DNA of 64,000 nucleotides. Source: Alphaproteobacteria bacterium. Its GTDB lineage: Bacteria > Pseudomonadota > Alphaproteobacteria > UBA8366 > Aestuariispiraceae. The translations under genes were made by a program, and so were the position numbers. The stretch lies in contig JASJDC010000002.1 of assembly GCA_030065235.1 (NCBI GenBank), positions 396,001 through 460,000 on the forward strand, read 5' to 3'. Of this stretch, positions 9,086 through 17,105 are shown one piece after another. Below the pieces are notes generated by a model. The model made no database searches. It worked only from the letters and a program-made list of their open reading frames with translations, and had not been told where the DNA came from. How positions within the stretch are numbered: position 1 is the stretch's first letter; every line of letters begins with the position of its first letter.

Positions 9086-9265
9086 ATGATGTCGTCTCGG
9101 ATCTGCCCGGAATGCCGCAAGGTCGTCTCCAACTTGCCGGAGGTCTGCGAGAATTGCGGCAGTACGCTCTATGTGAAGTCGGAAAAGCGCCGCATGACCG
9201 ACCGTCTGCTGGCCTTGATTCTGGCGCTCGCGCTGGTGATCGTCGCGCTCGCAGTCAGGGACTAG
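9086..9265 (+). CDS. Small zinc-ribbon protein with one C-terminal membrane helix
   Basis: A 59-codon gene starting with two consecutive ATG codons (9086 and 9089). The N-terminal half has two CxxC pairs, CPEC (C7, C10) and CENC (C21, C24), spaced as in a minimal zinc ribbon. After a basic stretch (KSEKRRMTDR) comes a strongly hydrophobic helix of about 18 residues, LLALILALALVIVALAV, and the end at RD. Zinc ribbon plus single tail helix is a recurrent bacterial design, but I do not recognise a characterised homologue. The ribosome binding site is weak. The TAG stop overlaps the stop codon of the opposite-strand chaC-like gene. Codon use matches the neighbours. Confidence 0.6.
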   Translation: MMSSRICPECRKVVSNLPEVCENCGSTLYVKSEKRRMTDRLLALILALALVIVALAVRD

Positions 9266-9975
9266 CGCGCGCGATTAGACGGCGCTAGGGCGCAAGGAGG
9301 CTCGGCCTCGGCGCGGCGGCGGACTTTGTCCCCGATCCGCGCCAAATCCGGATCGGAGAGGCCCATCCGCTCCAGTTGCGCCAGCGTGTTCTCAAGGTAG
9401 TCGCGATTAGGGCCGCGCCGACCTTCGGCTCGGGCGATCATCGCCGCTCGGTCGTCCTCCGGCGCATGACCAAGATATTGCGGATGATGCGCGTTAACGA
9501 CAAAAGCGCAGCAGGTGACTCGACGACCATCATCCAGATGCGCCTCAATCGACGTCGGATCGTAGACCCCGGTCACCATTTCGCGCGCCCACAGATATTC
9601 GACCACCGCCGCCAGGCCGCTGACGCCGCAGACCCGATAGGCGACGCCATGGCATCTGTCCTCGACATTGCCGGTCCGATCGAGGCCCAGCACCAGACCC
9701 GGCGTCTCCGGCGTCCCGCGATACCGGTGCGAGGCGACGCAGAAAGACCGGCTATAGCCCGGCAGCGCCGCAGCCGCCCGTTCAAGATAATCGAACCCGG
9801 GATCCCACATCAGCGAGCCGTAACCGAAAAACCAGACATCTTCCTTCGGCGGCAAACTGTCCAGGAAGGCCCGCTTGCGCGCCTCGCTTTCTTCTTCCGA
9901 CAAGGCTGGATGGCCGTGTGCGTCCAGGCCCTTTTCGCGCTCCTGCCTGGCGTCGTTGACGAAATCGAAACTCAC
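9262..9975 (-). CDS. chaC: ChaC-type gamma-glutamylcyclotransferase
   Basis: Cleaves the gamma-glutamyl bond of glutathione (ChaC branch), giving 5-oxoproline and Cys-Gly in the cytoplasm. The best start is the GTG at 9975, which has AAGGA six bases upstream; the frame continues upstream to 10107 but those 44 residues look like non-coding sequence. The protein is then 237 residues, with the substrate-binding signature YGSLMWDPGF (about residues 52-61), a Gly-rich middle and the segment AREMVTGVY, which should hold the catalytic glutamate. It stands alone on its strand and ends tail-to-tail with the small zinc-ribbon gene, sharing the bases CTAG. Confidence 0.82.
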   Translation of the reverse strand: MSFDFVNDARQEREKGLDAHGHPALSEEESEARKRAFLDSLPPKEDVWFFGYGSLMWDPGFDYLERAAAALPGYSRSFCVASHRYRGTPETPGLVLGLDRTGNVEDRCHGVAYRVCGVSGLAAVVEYLWAREMVTGVYDPTSIEAHLDDGRRVTCCAFVVNAHHPQYLGHAPEDDRAAMIARAEGRRGPNRDYLENTLAQLERMGLSDPDLARIGDKVRRRAEAEPPCALAPSNRAR

Positions 9976-10122
9976 GGCGGTCCTTCTAGCCTGCGGGTTT
10001 GGCGCGTCTGGCGTCGAGCGAATCGCGTGGCGCCGCAATGCTAACGCCCGCCGTCCGCTTGGCAAATCGAAACGACGGTCCACGCATCGAAATCGCAGCG
10101 GTTTCATCCGACGCCGAACCGA

Positions 10123-10134
10123 CCCTATATAGGG
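10123..10134. promoter_or_regulatory. Perfect 12-bp palindrome with TATATA core in divergent promoter region
   Basis: CCCTATATAGGG is an exact palindrome, 43 bases before the DUF2125 start and in the 202-base gap between the divergent chaC-like and DUF2125 genes. Its TATATA core could serve as a -10 element for the plus-strand gene, with only a poor -35 candidate upstream. It could equally be a repressor site. No experimental analogue is known to me. Confidence 0.25.
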
Positions 10135-10177
10135 GTGACGGTTTCTCCGCGCTACGATCCGCTTTTACAGGGCCGGG

Positions 10178-11338
10178 ATGAATTTGAAACGCGCCGCCCT
10201 TTTTCTGATCCTCGCCGCTGGCCTAACTCTTTGCGCGACGTTCCTCTATTGGCGCGCCGCCGTCGCCGAGATGGACCGCACGATCGAGGGCTGGCTGCAG
10301 GCTTGGCGGGCGCAGGGCTATAGGATCGAGACCGGCCCGCGCGCGCCATCGGGATTTCCCTTCCAAGCGCGGATCGCGGCGGAGGCGCCCAGCATCGAAG
10401 ACCCGGAAGGCGCCTGGCGCTGGACCGCGCGCGGAGTCGATATTGAAACTGACCTGTGGGACTTGACCCGGTATCGGCTACGGCTGGGTAATCGCCATGA
10501 CCTCGCAGCCCCGATCAATGGGCGGATCGTCGATATGCGGATCACCCCGGAGACCGCCGACCTGGAAACCGATTTCGACCTGAACGGCCAATTGCGCAAG
10601 GCCCGGCTGCGCCTGACGAGCGCCACCGTGTCGGCCCCTAAGATCGGCGCAACGGGCCGGCTGGAACGGGCGGTGATCACACTTGTTCTGCCGAAGGAGC
10701 CCGCTGCCCGGCATGATCAGGAATCGGCGGCGATCGAGTTGATCGCCCAGGGCGTGACCCTACCGCCGGACATGGCCGGCCCGCTCGGACCGTCGCTCGC
10801 GCATGTGTCGACGCGCCTGCGGGTGATGGGGGCCGCGCCGCGCGCCGACCTGCGCGGCGCCCTGGCGGCCTGGCGCGACGGCGGCGGCGTGATCGAGGCG
10901 CCTTGGCTGAGGCTGAATTGGGGACCGCTTGGGCTGAACGCGACCGGGACCGCCACGATCGACCAGGAGTTTCGGCCTCTCGCGGCCTTCGATGTCAAAG
11001 CGCGCGGCTACAAGGAATCGATCGACGCCTTCGCCGACGCCGGCTTGATCGATCGTCAGGTTGGTCGCTGGGCCGGCCTTGGACTACAGATTTTCGCCGG
11101 GCTCGGCGGCGGCGAGGTGTCAATCCCGGTCAGCGCCCAAGACGGCGCGGTCTTTCTCGGCCCGCTGAGGATCGGCGACGCGCCGCCCTTGCTGCCGGCG
11201 CAAGGCGGCGATCGGGTCAGCCCGGCCCCGGCTCCGTCCGCCGTGACGGTCCAGCCGCGCCCGGCGCCGAATGCGCCGCCTGCTGCGCCGCTCAACGTCC
11301 CGGCGCCGGAGGCGCCCCCGACCCTCGATTGGCGATGA
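10178..11338 (+). CDS. DUF2125 domain protein, membrane anchored
   Basis: A 386-residue protein of a family common in alphaproteobacteria and of unknown function. An N-terminal membrane helix (about residues 6-27, ALFLILAAGLTLCATFLYW) would anchor a large periplasmic domain. The DUF2125 pattern is visible in the opening ARIETG-like segment, SGFPFQARI (about residues 59-67) and the repeated beta-rich stretches that follow. The last 60 residues are a Pro/Ala-rich linker-like tail (PAPAPSAV, NAPPAAPLNVPAPEAPP). It is convergent with hisC, 35 bases apart. No catalytic motif is visible. Family members resemble AsmA-like long beta-rich envelope proteins, which is only a loose analogy. Confidence 0.75.
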   Translation: MNLKRAALFLILAAGLTLCATFLYWRAAVAEMDRTIEGWLQAWRAQGYRIETGPRAPSGFPFQARIAAEAPSIEDPEGAWRWTARGVDIETDLWDLTRYRLRLGNRHDLAAPINGRIVDMRITPETADLETDFDLNGQLRKARLRLTSATVSAPKIGATGRLERAVITLVLPKEPAARHDQESAAIELIAQGVTLPPDMAGPLGPSLAHVSTRLRVMGAAPRADLRGALAAWRDGGGVIEAPWLRLNWGPLGLNATGTATIDQEFRPLAAFDVKARGYKESIDAFADAGLIDRQVGRWAGLGLQIFAGLGGGEVSIPVSAQDGAVFLGPLRIGDAPPLLPAQGGDRVSPAPAPSAVTVQPRPAPNAPPAAPLNVPAPEAPPTLDWR

Positions 11339-11373
11339 GGCTATTGGCGCCGGATCGCGGCCAAGACAGTGCG

Positions 11374-12474
11374 CTATGCGTGTCCGAGAAACTCGGACAG
11401 GGCGGCCACGGCCTTGCGGCATTCATGCTCCAGCCCGACCGTCAGACGCAGATAGTCCGGCAAGTGATACCCGCCCATCGGCCGGGCGATGATCCCTTTC
11501 GATTCCAGGAAGGCGGAGGCGGCCGAGGCGGTCTCCGCGTCCTTGAAGCGCGCGATCACGAAATTCCCAACCGATGGCGCGACCTCGAGCCCAAGCTCGG
11601 TCAAGGCGGCGCTCAGCCAAGGCAGCCACGCGTCATTGTGCAGCCGGCTGGTCTCGACATGCGCGCCGTCCTGCATGGCCGCGACGCCAGCGGCCAAGGC
11701 GGGCGCTGCGACATTGAACGGTCCGCGCAGCCGGTTCAACGCGTCGATCACCGGCGGCTTGCCATAGCCCCAGCCGAGACGCAGCGCCGCCAGACCGTGA
11801 ATCTTCGAAAAGGTCCGCAGCATCAGCACATTGTCGAATTCTTCGACGAAGGCCGCGCCGCTTTCATAATCGTTGCGCCCGACAAATTCGGCGTAGGCCG
11901 CGTCCAGCACGCAGACCACGTGCGGCGGCAGTCCTTCAATCAGGCGGCGCACGTCATCCTGGGCCAGATAGGACCCGGTCGGGTTGTTCGGGTTGGCGAT
12001 GAAGATCAGCTTGGTCTGCGGCCCGACCGACGCCAGAACCGCGTCCACATCGGTGCGCAAGTCGGTTTCTTCGACGGCCACAGGGGTCGCGCCGGTCGCG
12101 ATCGCGTTGATCCGATACATGGCGAAGCCGTGCTTCGAATAGATCACCTCATCCCCGACGCCGGCATAGGCGCGGGTCACCAGGGTGATCAGCTCGTCCG
12201 ACCCGGCCCCGATGATGATCCGATCCGCGTCCAAGCTATGCCGCTCTGCGATCGCCCGCCGCAGGGCGGACGCGCCGCCGTCAGGATAGCGGTGCAGCGT
12301 CGCGCCGGCGGCGCGATAGGCGGCCAAGGCCTGTTCGCTGGGCCCCAGCGGGTTTTCATTCGCCGACAGAATGATCGGCTCGTCGAAGCCTTCCAGCTTA
12401 TGCTCGCCCGCGACATAGAGCGGCGCGTCCATGACGCCTGCGACCGGGGTCGGCTTTTTCGAGAATCCGTGCAT
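11374..12474 (-). CDS. hisC: Histidinol-phosphate / aromatic aminotransferase (HisC family)
   Basis: A fold-type I PLP aminotransferase of 366 residues. SANENPLGPS (38-47) is the usual HisC N-terminal motif, NPNNPTG (161-167) binds the cofactor ring region, and K224 in RTFSKIHGLAALRLGW is the Schiff-base lysine. It catalyses the histidinol-phosphate step in histidine synthesis and often also transaminates phenylpyruvate and hydroxyphenylpyruvate. The gene follows the chorismate mutase gene on the same strand with 30 bases between, so a role in phenylalanine and tyrosine synthesis is at least as likely as one in histidine synthesis. No other his genes are nearby. Confidence 0.9.
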   Translation of the reverse strand: MHGFSKKPTPVAGVMDAPLYVAGEHKLEGFDEPIILSANENPLGPSEQALAAYRAAGATLHRYPDGGASALRRAIAERHSLDADRIIIGAGSDELITLVTRAYAGVGDEVIYSKHGFAMYRINAIATGATPVAVEETDLRTDVDAVLASVGPQTKLIFIANPNNPTGSYLAQDDVRRLIEGLPPHVVCVLDAAYAEFVGRNDYESGAAFVEEFDNVLMLRTFSKIHGLAALRLGWGYGKPPVIDALNRLRGPFNVAAPALAAGVAAMQDGAHVETSRLHNDAWLPWLSAALTELGLEVAPSVGNFVIARFKDAETASAASAFLESKGIIARPMGGYHLPDYLRLTVGLEHECRKAVAALSEFLGHA

Positions 12475-12504
12475 CAGAGCGATCCTTGATCCAAAACTCC
12501 GCCG

Positions 12505-13356
12505 TCAGACGGTGCGCGCTTTCAAGCCCGGGTCATCGACCAGAGGGCGCGCATAGCAGCCGATAACCTTCGCCGAGGCGGCGACGCGGGCGCCCAGGCA
12601 TTTCGCCAGCCGCGCATCGTCTTCCGCGACGAATTCTTCGACCCGCGCCAGATGCAGCCATTCACCGGCTTCCTCAACCGCCGCGATCAGCGCCGCGCGC
12701 AACCCGGCCGCCTGCAACCCCGCGACCAGCGCGCCGCGGCTGACCGGCTCGTCGGTGCGCAGAACGATCAAGGAGATATCGTCACCGGTATCCTGAAGCT
12801 CCAACGACGCCACGCCAACCGCGCGCATCGCCGCGCCGCGCACATTGCCGACGCCGCCGAAGGGCAGGCTTTGCACGATCACCGGCGCGCCGGCGACAGC
12901 CAGCGCGGTCCACCAGGGCTCGGCTTCGTCTTCCTCGGGCGGCGGCAGCACGGCGAGATCGGCGTCGCCGCTCATGACCTGCATCAGCGCTTCGCGGCGG
13001 CCGCCATACGCGGCCATCGGCGTCTGCGAGCCGTATTGATCGCGCGCCAGGTCCCAGATCGCCGTATACTCCTCGTCACAGAAAACAGCGATCCGATAGC
13101 GCGCCTGCAACAGCGTGAAGGCGGCGATCATTTCGTGCCAGATCCGCGCCAGGGATGAGAAAGGAAAAGCGGACTCGTGACGCTTGGCCAGCCGGCGCAT
13201 CATCTGCGCCTCGCGCGCCGGCCGGATCGGCAGGCCCGGCCCTTTGCGGGCCGCGACTTCGGCCACGATATCGGCCCGGCGCATGATTAAATCGTGGATC
13301 CGGTCGTCGATATCGTCCAACGCACGCCGGATTTCCTCTAGAGACTGTTGCGACAT
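12505..13356 (-). CDS. Chorismate mutase with degenerate prephenate-dehydratase-like C-terminus
   Basis: The first 85 residues form an AroQ-type chorismate mutase: the charged helix pattern RRALDDIDDRIHDLIMRRADI, a lysine near residue 38 and RPARE. They convert chorismate to prephenate. The remaining 200 residues are unusual. YGGRREALMQVMSGDADLAV resembles the prephenate dehydratase segment around its ADYGVVPIEN motif, and a later ISLIVLRTDEPVSRGALVAG looks ACT-like, as in the P-protein (PheA) layout. The dehydratase TRF signature is not visible. The ATG at 13356 (preceded by AGAGGGG) is preferred over one 21 codons upstream. The gene leads an operon with hisC and is divergent from metAA. Confidence 0.78.
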   Translation of the reverse strand: MSQQSLEEIRRALDDIDDRIHDLIMRRADIVAEVAARKGPGLPIRPAREAQMMRRLAKRHESAFPFSSLARIWHEMIAAFTLLQARYRIAVFCDEEYTAIWDLARDQYGSQTPMAAYGGRREALMQVMSGDADLAVLPPPEEDEAEPWWTALAVAGAPVIVQSLPFGGVGNVRGAAMRAVGVASLELQDTGDDISLIVLRTDEPVSRGALVAGLQAAGLRAALIAAVEEAGEWLHLARVEEFVAEDDARLAKCLGARVAASAKVIGCYARPLVDDPGLKARTV

Positions 13357-13639
13357 CCCCTCTGATCTCACGCTGTGAAGACCTGCCCCGCCCAAATCGG
13401 CGCTGTTACCTACAGTCATCCTTTCCGGTTGGCAAACAATGCTGTGATCGAGGGGCCCGCCCTTCGAAAGCGCCTTGCATTCGGACCGCAGGAGCCGATA
13501 TCAAACCCTATGCGGCGGCGTGTAACGGATGAGACGGTCGCGCCGTGCCGGATGAAAATATGGGAGAGCGCGCCGATTCAGGGCGCAAATCGAGTCGCCT
13601 GTCTATGCAGGGTGAAGATGCAGGTTAGGAAAACGATCC

Positions 13640-14566
13640 ATGCCGATAAGGATTCCGAACGAGCTGCCGGCGAAACGGTATTTGCAGGATGAAGGCGTCG
13701 AGGTGATGAGCGAGTCCGACGCCGTGCGTCAGGACATCCGCCCTCTCCGCATCGCCATCCTGAACTTGATGCCGAAAAAAGAGGAAACCGAGACGCAGCT
13801 CTCGCGTTTGCTGGGCGCGACGCCGTTGCAGGTCGAACTGACGCTTCTGACCACCGGCTCCTACGTGCCGACCCATACTTCCAAGAAACATATGGCGGCT
13901 TTCTACCGCACCTGGGACGACATCAAGAACGAGAAGTTCGACGGCTTGATCATTACCGGCGCGCCCATCGAGCAGATGCCGTTCGAGGATGTGATCTACT
14001 GGGAAGAATTGCGCGGCATCTTCGACTGGACCCAGACTCATGTGCACAGCACGTTGAATATCTGCTGGGGCGCGCAGGCGTCGCTGAAACACTTCCGCGA
14101 CGTGCCGAAGCATGAGGTCGGTTTCAAGCGCTTCGGCGTGTTCGAGCATCAAGTGGTGCAGCCAGGCGCCAGCCTGTTGCGCGGCTTCAGCGACGGGTTC
14201 CGAATTCCCGTCTCGCGCCACACAGAGACGCGACGCGCGGACCTGCCGACGGATCCAAGCCTAAAAGTTCTGGTCGAATCGCCGGAGGCCGGCTTGTGCC
14301 TGTTGCAGGATGAAAAATACCGTCAGATCCACATCTTCAACCATTTCGAATATGACGACCTGACCCTGGCGGCCGAATATCAGCGCGACGTGGCGCAGGG
14401 CCTACCGATCGAACCGCCGAAGAATTATTTCCCCGGCGACGATCCGGCGAAGAAGCCGGAAAACCGCTGGCGGGCGCATGCGCATCTCTTATTCGGCAAT
14501 TGGATCAACGAGATTTATCAATCGGTGCCGTTCGAGCGGGAGAAGATCGGCCAGGAGGCCGCCTAG
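13640..14566 (+). CDS. metAA: Homoserine O-acetyltransferase, MetA family
   Basis: Activates homoserine for methionine synthesis. The 308-residue protein is a typical MetA: catalytic cysteine C142 in NICWGAQASL, and H235 and E237 in HIFNHFEYD. The residue that decides acyl-CoA choice in this family is glutamate (E111 in GAPIEQMPFEDV), as in the Bacillus enzyme that uses acetyl-CoA, rather than glycine as in the succinyl-CoA enzyme of E. coli. So I infer acetyl-CoA specificity. It is divergent from chorismate mutase; the 283-base gap between them was searched by eye for a SAM-II riboswitch without success. It is followed after four bases by a DUF2946 gene. Confidence 0.92.
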   Translation: MPIRIPNELPAKRYLQDEGVEVMSESDAVRQDIRPLRIAILNLMPKKEETETQLSRLLGATPLQVELTLLTTGSYVPTHTSKKHMAAFYRTWDDIKNEKFDGLIITGAPIEQMPFEDVIYWEELRGIFDWTQTHVHSTLNICWGAQASLKHFRDVPKHEVGFKRFGVFEHQVVQPGASLLRGFSDGFRIPVSRHTETRRADLPTDPSLKVLVESPEAGLCLLQDEKYRQIHIFNHFEYDDLTLAAEYQRDVAQGLPIEPPKNYFPGDDPAKKPENRWRAHAHLLFGNWINEIYQSVPFEREKIGQEAA

Positions 14567-14570
14567 CCCG

Positions 14571-15005
14571 ATGGGCCCGTTCCCGCTGTTCACCCGGCTC
14601 CCCTTTTTCCCAAAGCGTCGGGCGCGGCGCGGCGCAGTCGCCCGTCTCGCGCTGTTCGGTCTGTTTTTTCACGCATTCATTCCCGCCGCGCTGGCGGTCG
14701 CAAGCGATGTCGGCGACGAGAACCGCCTCGTCGAGATTTGCGCCTTTTACGGCGTGCAACCGATCGGCTCGGAAGACCTGATCCTCCCTGACAGCGCGGT
14801 CGATTTCAGCGATGTGGAGACCCGCCCCGGCTGCGTCTTCTGCATGGCGCATGAGGATTCGCCGCTGGCCCGGCCAAGTTCGGAACTGGTCGTTCGATTG
14901 GACCCGCCGGTGGTGTCAGGCGCGGCGCTTTGCATCGAGACTGCGCCGCATCCTGAAAATCACCATCAACGCCCGGAATCCCGCGCCCCGCCTCCCTCCG
15001 TGTAA
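14571..15005 (+). CDS. DUF2946 protein, probable exported copper-associated protein
   Basis: A 144-residue protein starting at the ATG four bases after the metAA stop. A basic N-terminus and a hydrophobic segment (about residues 27-47, RLALFGLFFHAFIPAALAVA) form a signal peptide or anchor. The mature part has CVFCMAHED, a CxxC followed by histidine, which is the DUF2946 hallmark, and a His-rich end (HPENHHQ). This family tends to sit next to copper proteins. The next gene downstream is a PCuAC copper chaperone, which supports a role in periplasmic copper handling. Mechanism is unknown. Confidence 0.65.
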   Translation: MGPFPLFTRLPFFPKRRARRGAVARLALFGLFFHAFIPAALAVASDVGDENRLVEICAFYGVQPIGSEDLILPDSAVDFSDVETRPGCVFCMAHEDSPLARPSSELVVRLDPPVVSGAALCIETAPHPENHHQRPESRAPPPSV

Positions 15006-15051
15006 TCGAACCACGCCTTTTTCTCATTTCGATTGCATCACGGAGCTGACA

Positions 15052-15651
15052 ATGACCCCGCAAACACTGCGCGCCGCCGCTTTCGGCTTGGCGCTCTTGG
15101 CGCCTGTCCTGGGCCTGACGCTTTCACCCAAGCCGGCCGACGCGTCGGGCATGAACCATGACGGCGTCGCCATCGCCGAGCCTTGGGCGCGGGCCAGCGC
15201 GACCTCGACCGCGCGCGCCGGCGCCGCCTATATGACCCTGGAGAATCACGGGGCTGAGGCGGATACGCTGATCGGCGCGGAAACCAGCGCGGCGGCGCGG
15301 GCTGAAATCCACACCCACCGTAATGAGAATGGGGTGATGCGGATGGGCCTGGCGGGGGATGTCACGATCCCGCCCGGCGGCAGCGTTTCTTTCGAGCCGG
15401 GCGGCCTTCATGTTATGCTGATTGGCCTGAACGCGCCCTTGAAACAGGGTGAGATGGTCGAATTCACCCTGCTATTCGAAAAGGCCGGCGCGGTGGCGGT
15501 CTCGGCGCCCATCGAGGCGGCGGGCGCCAAAGGCCGAGCCGGCGGCCATCATGGCCATGCCGGTCATGGCGCTCACGGGGAAGGGCATGGCCATGGAGGC
15601 GGTCATGGGGCCGGCGATGGGCATGGGCGCAAGCACGGAACCACCAACTAG
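15052..15651 (+). CDS. PCuAC periplasmic copper chaperone with His-rich tail
   Basis: Binds Cu(I) in the periplasm and helps load the CuA site of cytochrome c oxidase. The 199-residue protein has a signal peptide (residues 1-31, cleavage near ADA-SG) and the complete PCuAC motif: H87, ten residues, M98, twenty-one residues, H120-x-M122. The last 35 residues are an extension with ten histidines between positions 166 and 195, mostly in Gly-His repeats, likely a second copper-binding tail. Start at 15052 gives the signal peptide; the frame upstream is the shadow of the DUF2946 gene. It follows that gene by 46 bases and probably shares its transcript. Confidence 0.88.
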   Translation: MTPQTLRAAAFGLALLAPVLGLTLSPKPADASGMNHDGVAIAEPWARASATSTARAGAAYMTLENHGAEADTLIGAETSAAARAEIHTHRNENGVMRMGLAGDVTIPPGGSVSFEPGGLHVMLIGLNAPLKQGEMVEFTLLFEKAGAVAVSAPIEAAGAKGRAGGHHGHAGHGAHGEGHGHGGGHGAGDGHGRKHGTTN

Positions 15652-15722
15652 CTCACGCCCTCTTGACCCCTGTAGCGCCGCGTGCAGGGTCTCGTCCGAC
15701 CCTTTAGTCACTGGGCGAGACC

Positions 15723-16478
15723 ATGCCGCGCTGGAAACTGACCCTGGAATATGACGGCGGCCCCTTTGTCGGTTGGCAACGACAGGAAACCGGGCCCTCG
15801 ATACAGGCGGCGCTGGAGGATGCGGTCGCTGCGCTGACCGGCCGACCCGGGTCGGTCTATGGCGCCGGGCGCACCGATTCCGGCGTGCACGCGCTGCATC
15901 AGGTCGCCCATACCGATATCGAGCGGGACTTCAGCGCCCAGCAAATCCGCGACGCGCTGAACTATCACCTGAAGCCGAACCCGATTGCGGTGCTGGCGGC
16001 CGAACCGGTCGCGCCGGATTTCCACGCGCGGTTTTCGGCGACCGGGCGCGCCTATCTCTATCGCATTCTCAACCGGCGAGCCCGGCCGACTCTGGATCTG
16101 GGTCGGGTCTGGCACAACCACCACCGGCTCGACGGGGACGCCATGCACGAGGCGGCGCAGTTGCTTGTCGGCCGGCATGACTTCACCAGTTTCCGGTCAA
16201 TCCAATGTCAGTCCGACAGCGCGCTCAAGACGCTGGACCGGCTGGATGTGCGACGCGCCGGGGACGAAATCCATATCGATGTCGCCGCGCGCTCCTTCCT
16301 GCACAATCAGGTCCGCATCCTCGTCGGCACGCTGGAACTGGTCGGGCGCGGCAAGTGGCGCAAGCGGGATGTCGAGGCGGCGCTTCAGGCCTGCGACCGC
16401 GCCGCCGCCGGGCCGACCGCGCCGCCGGAGGGGCTGTATCTGGCCGCCGTGACCTATGATCCGCAAGAAAACGGTTAG
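15723..16478 (+). CDS. truA: tRNA pseudouridine(38-40) synthase TruA
   Basis: Isomerises uridines 38-40 in the anticodon arm of many tRNAs. The protein has 251 residues, the family's normal size. The catalytic aspartate is D52 in [17 protein letters not shown]. The substrate-binding motif [14 protein letters not shown] and the early NDSGGPFVGW-like segment ([11 protein letters not shown]) are also present. It is convergent with the next gene and the two overlap by four bases at 16475-16478. Truth of the call is high; nothing odd was seen. Confidence 0.97.
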   Translation: MPRWKLTLEYDGGPFVGWQRQETGPSIQAALEDAVAALTGRPGSVYGAGRTDSGVHALHQVAHTDIERDFSAQQIRDALNYHLKPNPIAVLAAEPVAPDFHARFSATGRAYLYRILNRRARPTLDLGRVWHNHHRLDGDAMHEAAQLLVGRHDFTSFRSIQCQSDSALKTLDRLDVRRAGDEIHIDVAARSFLHNQVRILVGTLELVGRGKWRKRDVEAALQACDRAAAGPTAPPEGLYLAAVTYDPQENG

Positions 16479-17101
16479 CCGCCGGCGATCACCGCATTCT
16501 TGAAGCTGATCAGGCCCTCGCCGATCATCGCTTCGCCCAAGACCAGAAGAATGACAAGGCCGAGACCCGCCGCGCCTCTGCCGGCGGCCCCCTTGCCCGG
16601 TGCGGCGACGATCCAGACGATATAGGCGTGATAGGCGATCAGCCAAAAGAACAGGATGACCGAGAGCAGCCCCACCAGCGGCGTGGCGCGCCCCTCCGGG
16701 CCGCCGCCGAAGACGGCCATCAGCCCGATCAGCCCCAGCAGCAGCACGACATTCGGCACGCTCGACCAGTTGTAGGCCGCAATATACCGGCAGTAGCGCG
16801 CATCGAAATCGAACCAGCGCGCGATCGGCGCTACGATCAGCGGCCAGACGGTCCAGCCGATCGTATAGAAGATCGTCTCCAGGGCGAAGATGCGCGCCAA
16901 CGGAACGCCCGCTCGGGACTCGTTCGGCAGCGAGGCGATCAGGATCGCCACGCCCGGCGCGACAAAGGCCGCCGCCCAGTAGCTGCGGATACAGTCCCGC
17001 GGATCGTCGGTGAAACAGTCACGGCCCTGCGCGTTGAAGCGCAACAGCAGGAAAGCGCCCCGGATCGCCGGCGCCAGTTCGGACAGGCCGGGCGGCGTCA
17101 T
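16475..17101 (-). CDS. Multi-pass membrane protein of unknown function
   Basis: A 208-residue inner-membrane protein with about five or six hydrophobic segments (around residues 42-58, 73-92, 118-134, 142-165, 177-200). I recognise no catalytic motif. The start is 4 bases from the dapE stop on the same strand, so it is the last gene of a dapD-dapE transcript. A Yip1-like fold is possible from helix spacing but not demonstrable. Two cysteines near the N-terminus (C29, C37) flank an acidic stretch ([12 protein letters not shown]). Confidence 0.7.
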   Translation of the reverse strand: MTPPGLSELAPAIRGAFLLLRFNAQGRDCFTDDPRDCIRSYWAAAFVAPGVAILIASLPNESRAGVPLARIFALETIFYTIGWTVWPLIVAPIARWFDFDARYCRYIAAYNWSSVPNVVLLLGLIGLMAVFGGGPEGRATPLVGLLSVILFFWLIAYHAYIVWIVAAPGKGAAGRGAAGLGLVILLVLGEAMIGEGLISFKNAVIAGG

Positions 17102-17105
17102 CGCC

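Noticed and set aside
10903-12489. 528-codon plus-strand open frame opposite hisC
   Set aside because: It covers the end of the DUF2125 gene and the opposite strand of hisC; there is no ribosome binding site or family pattern.
13357-13639. SAM-II or other riboswitch upstream of metAA
   Set aside because: The characteristic conserved SAM-II segments could not be found in either strand by eye.
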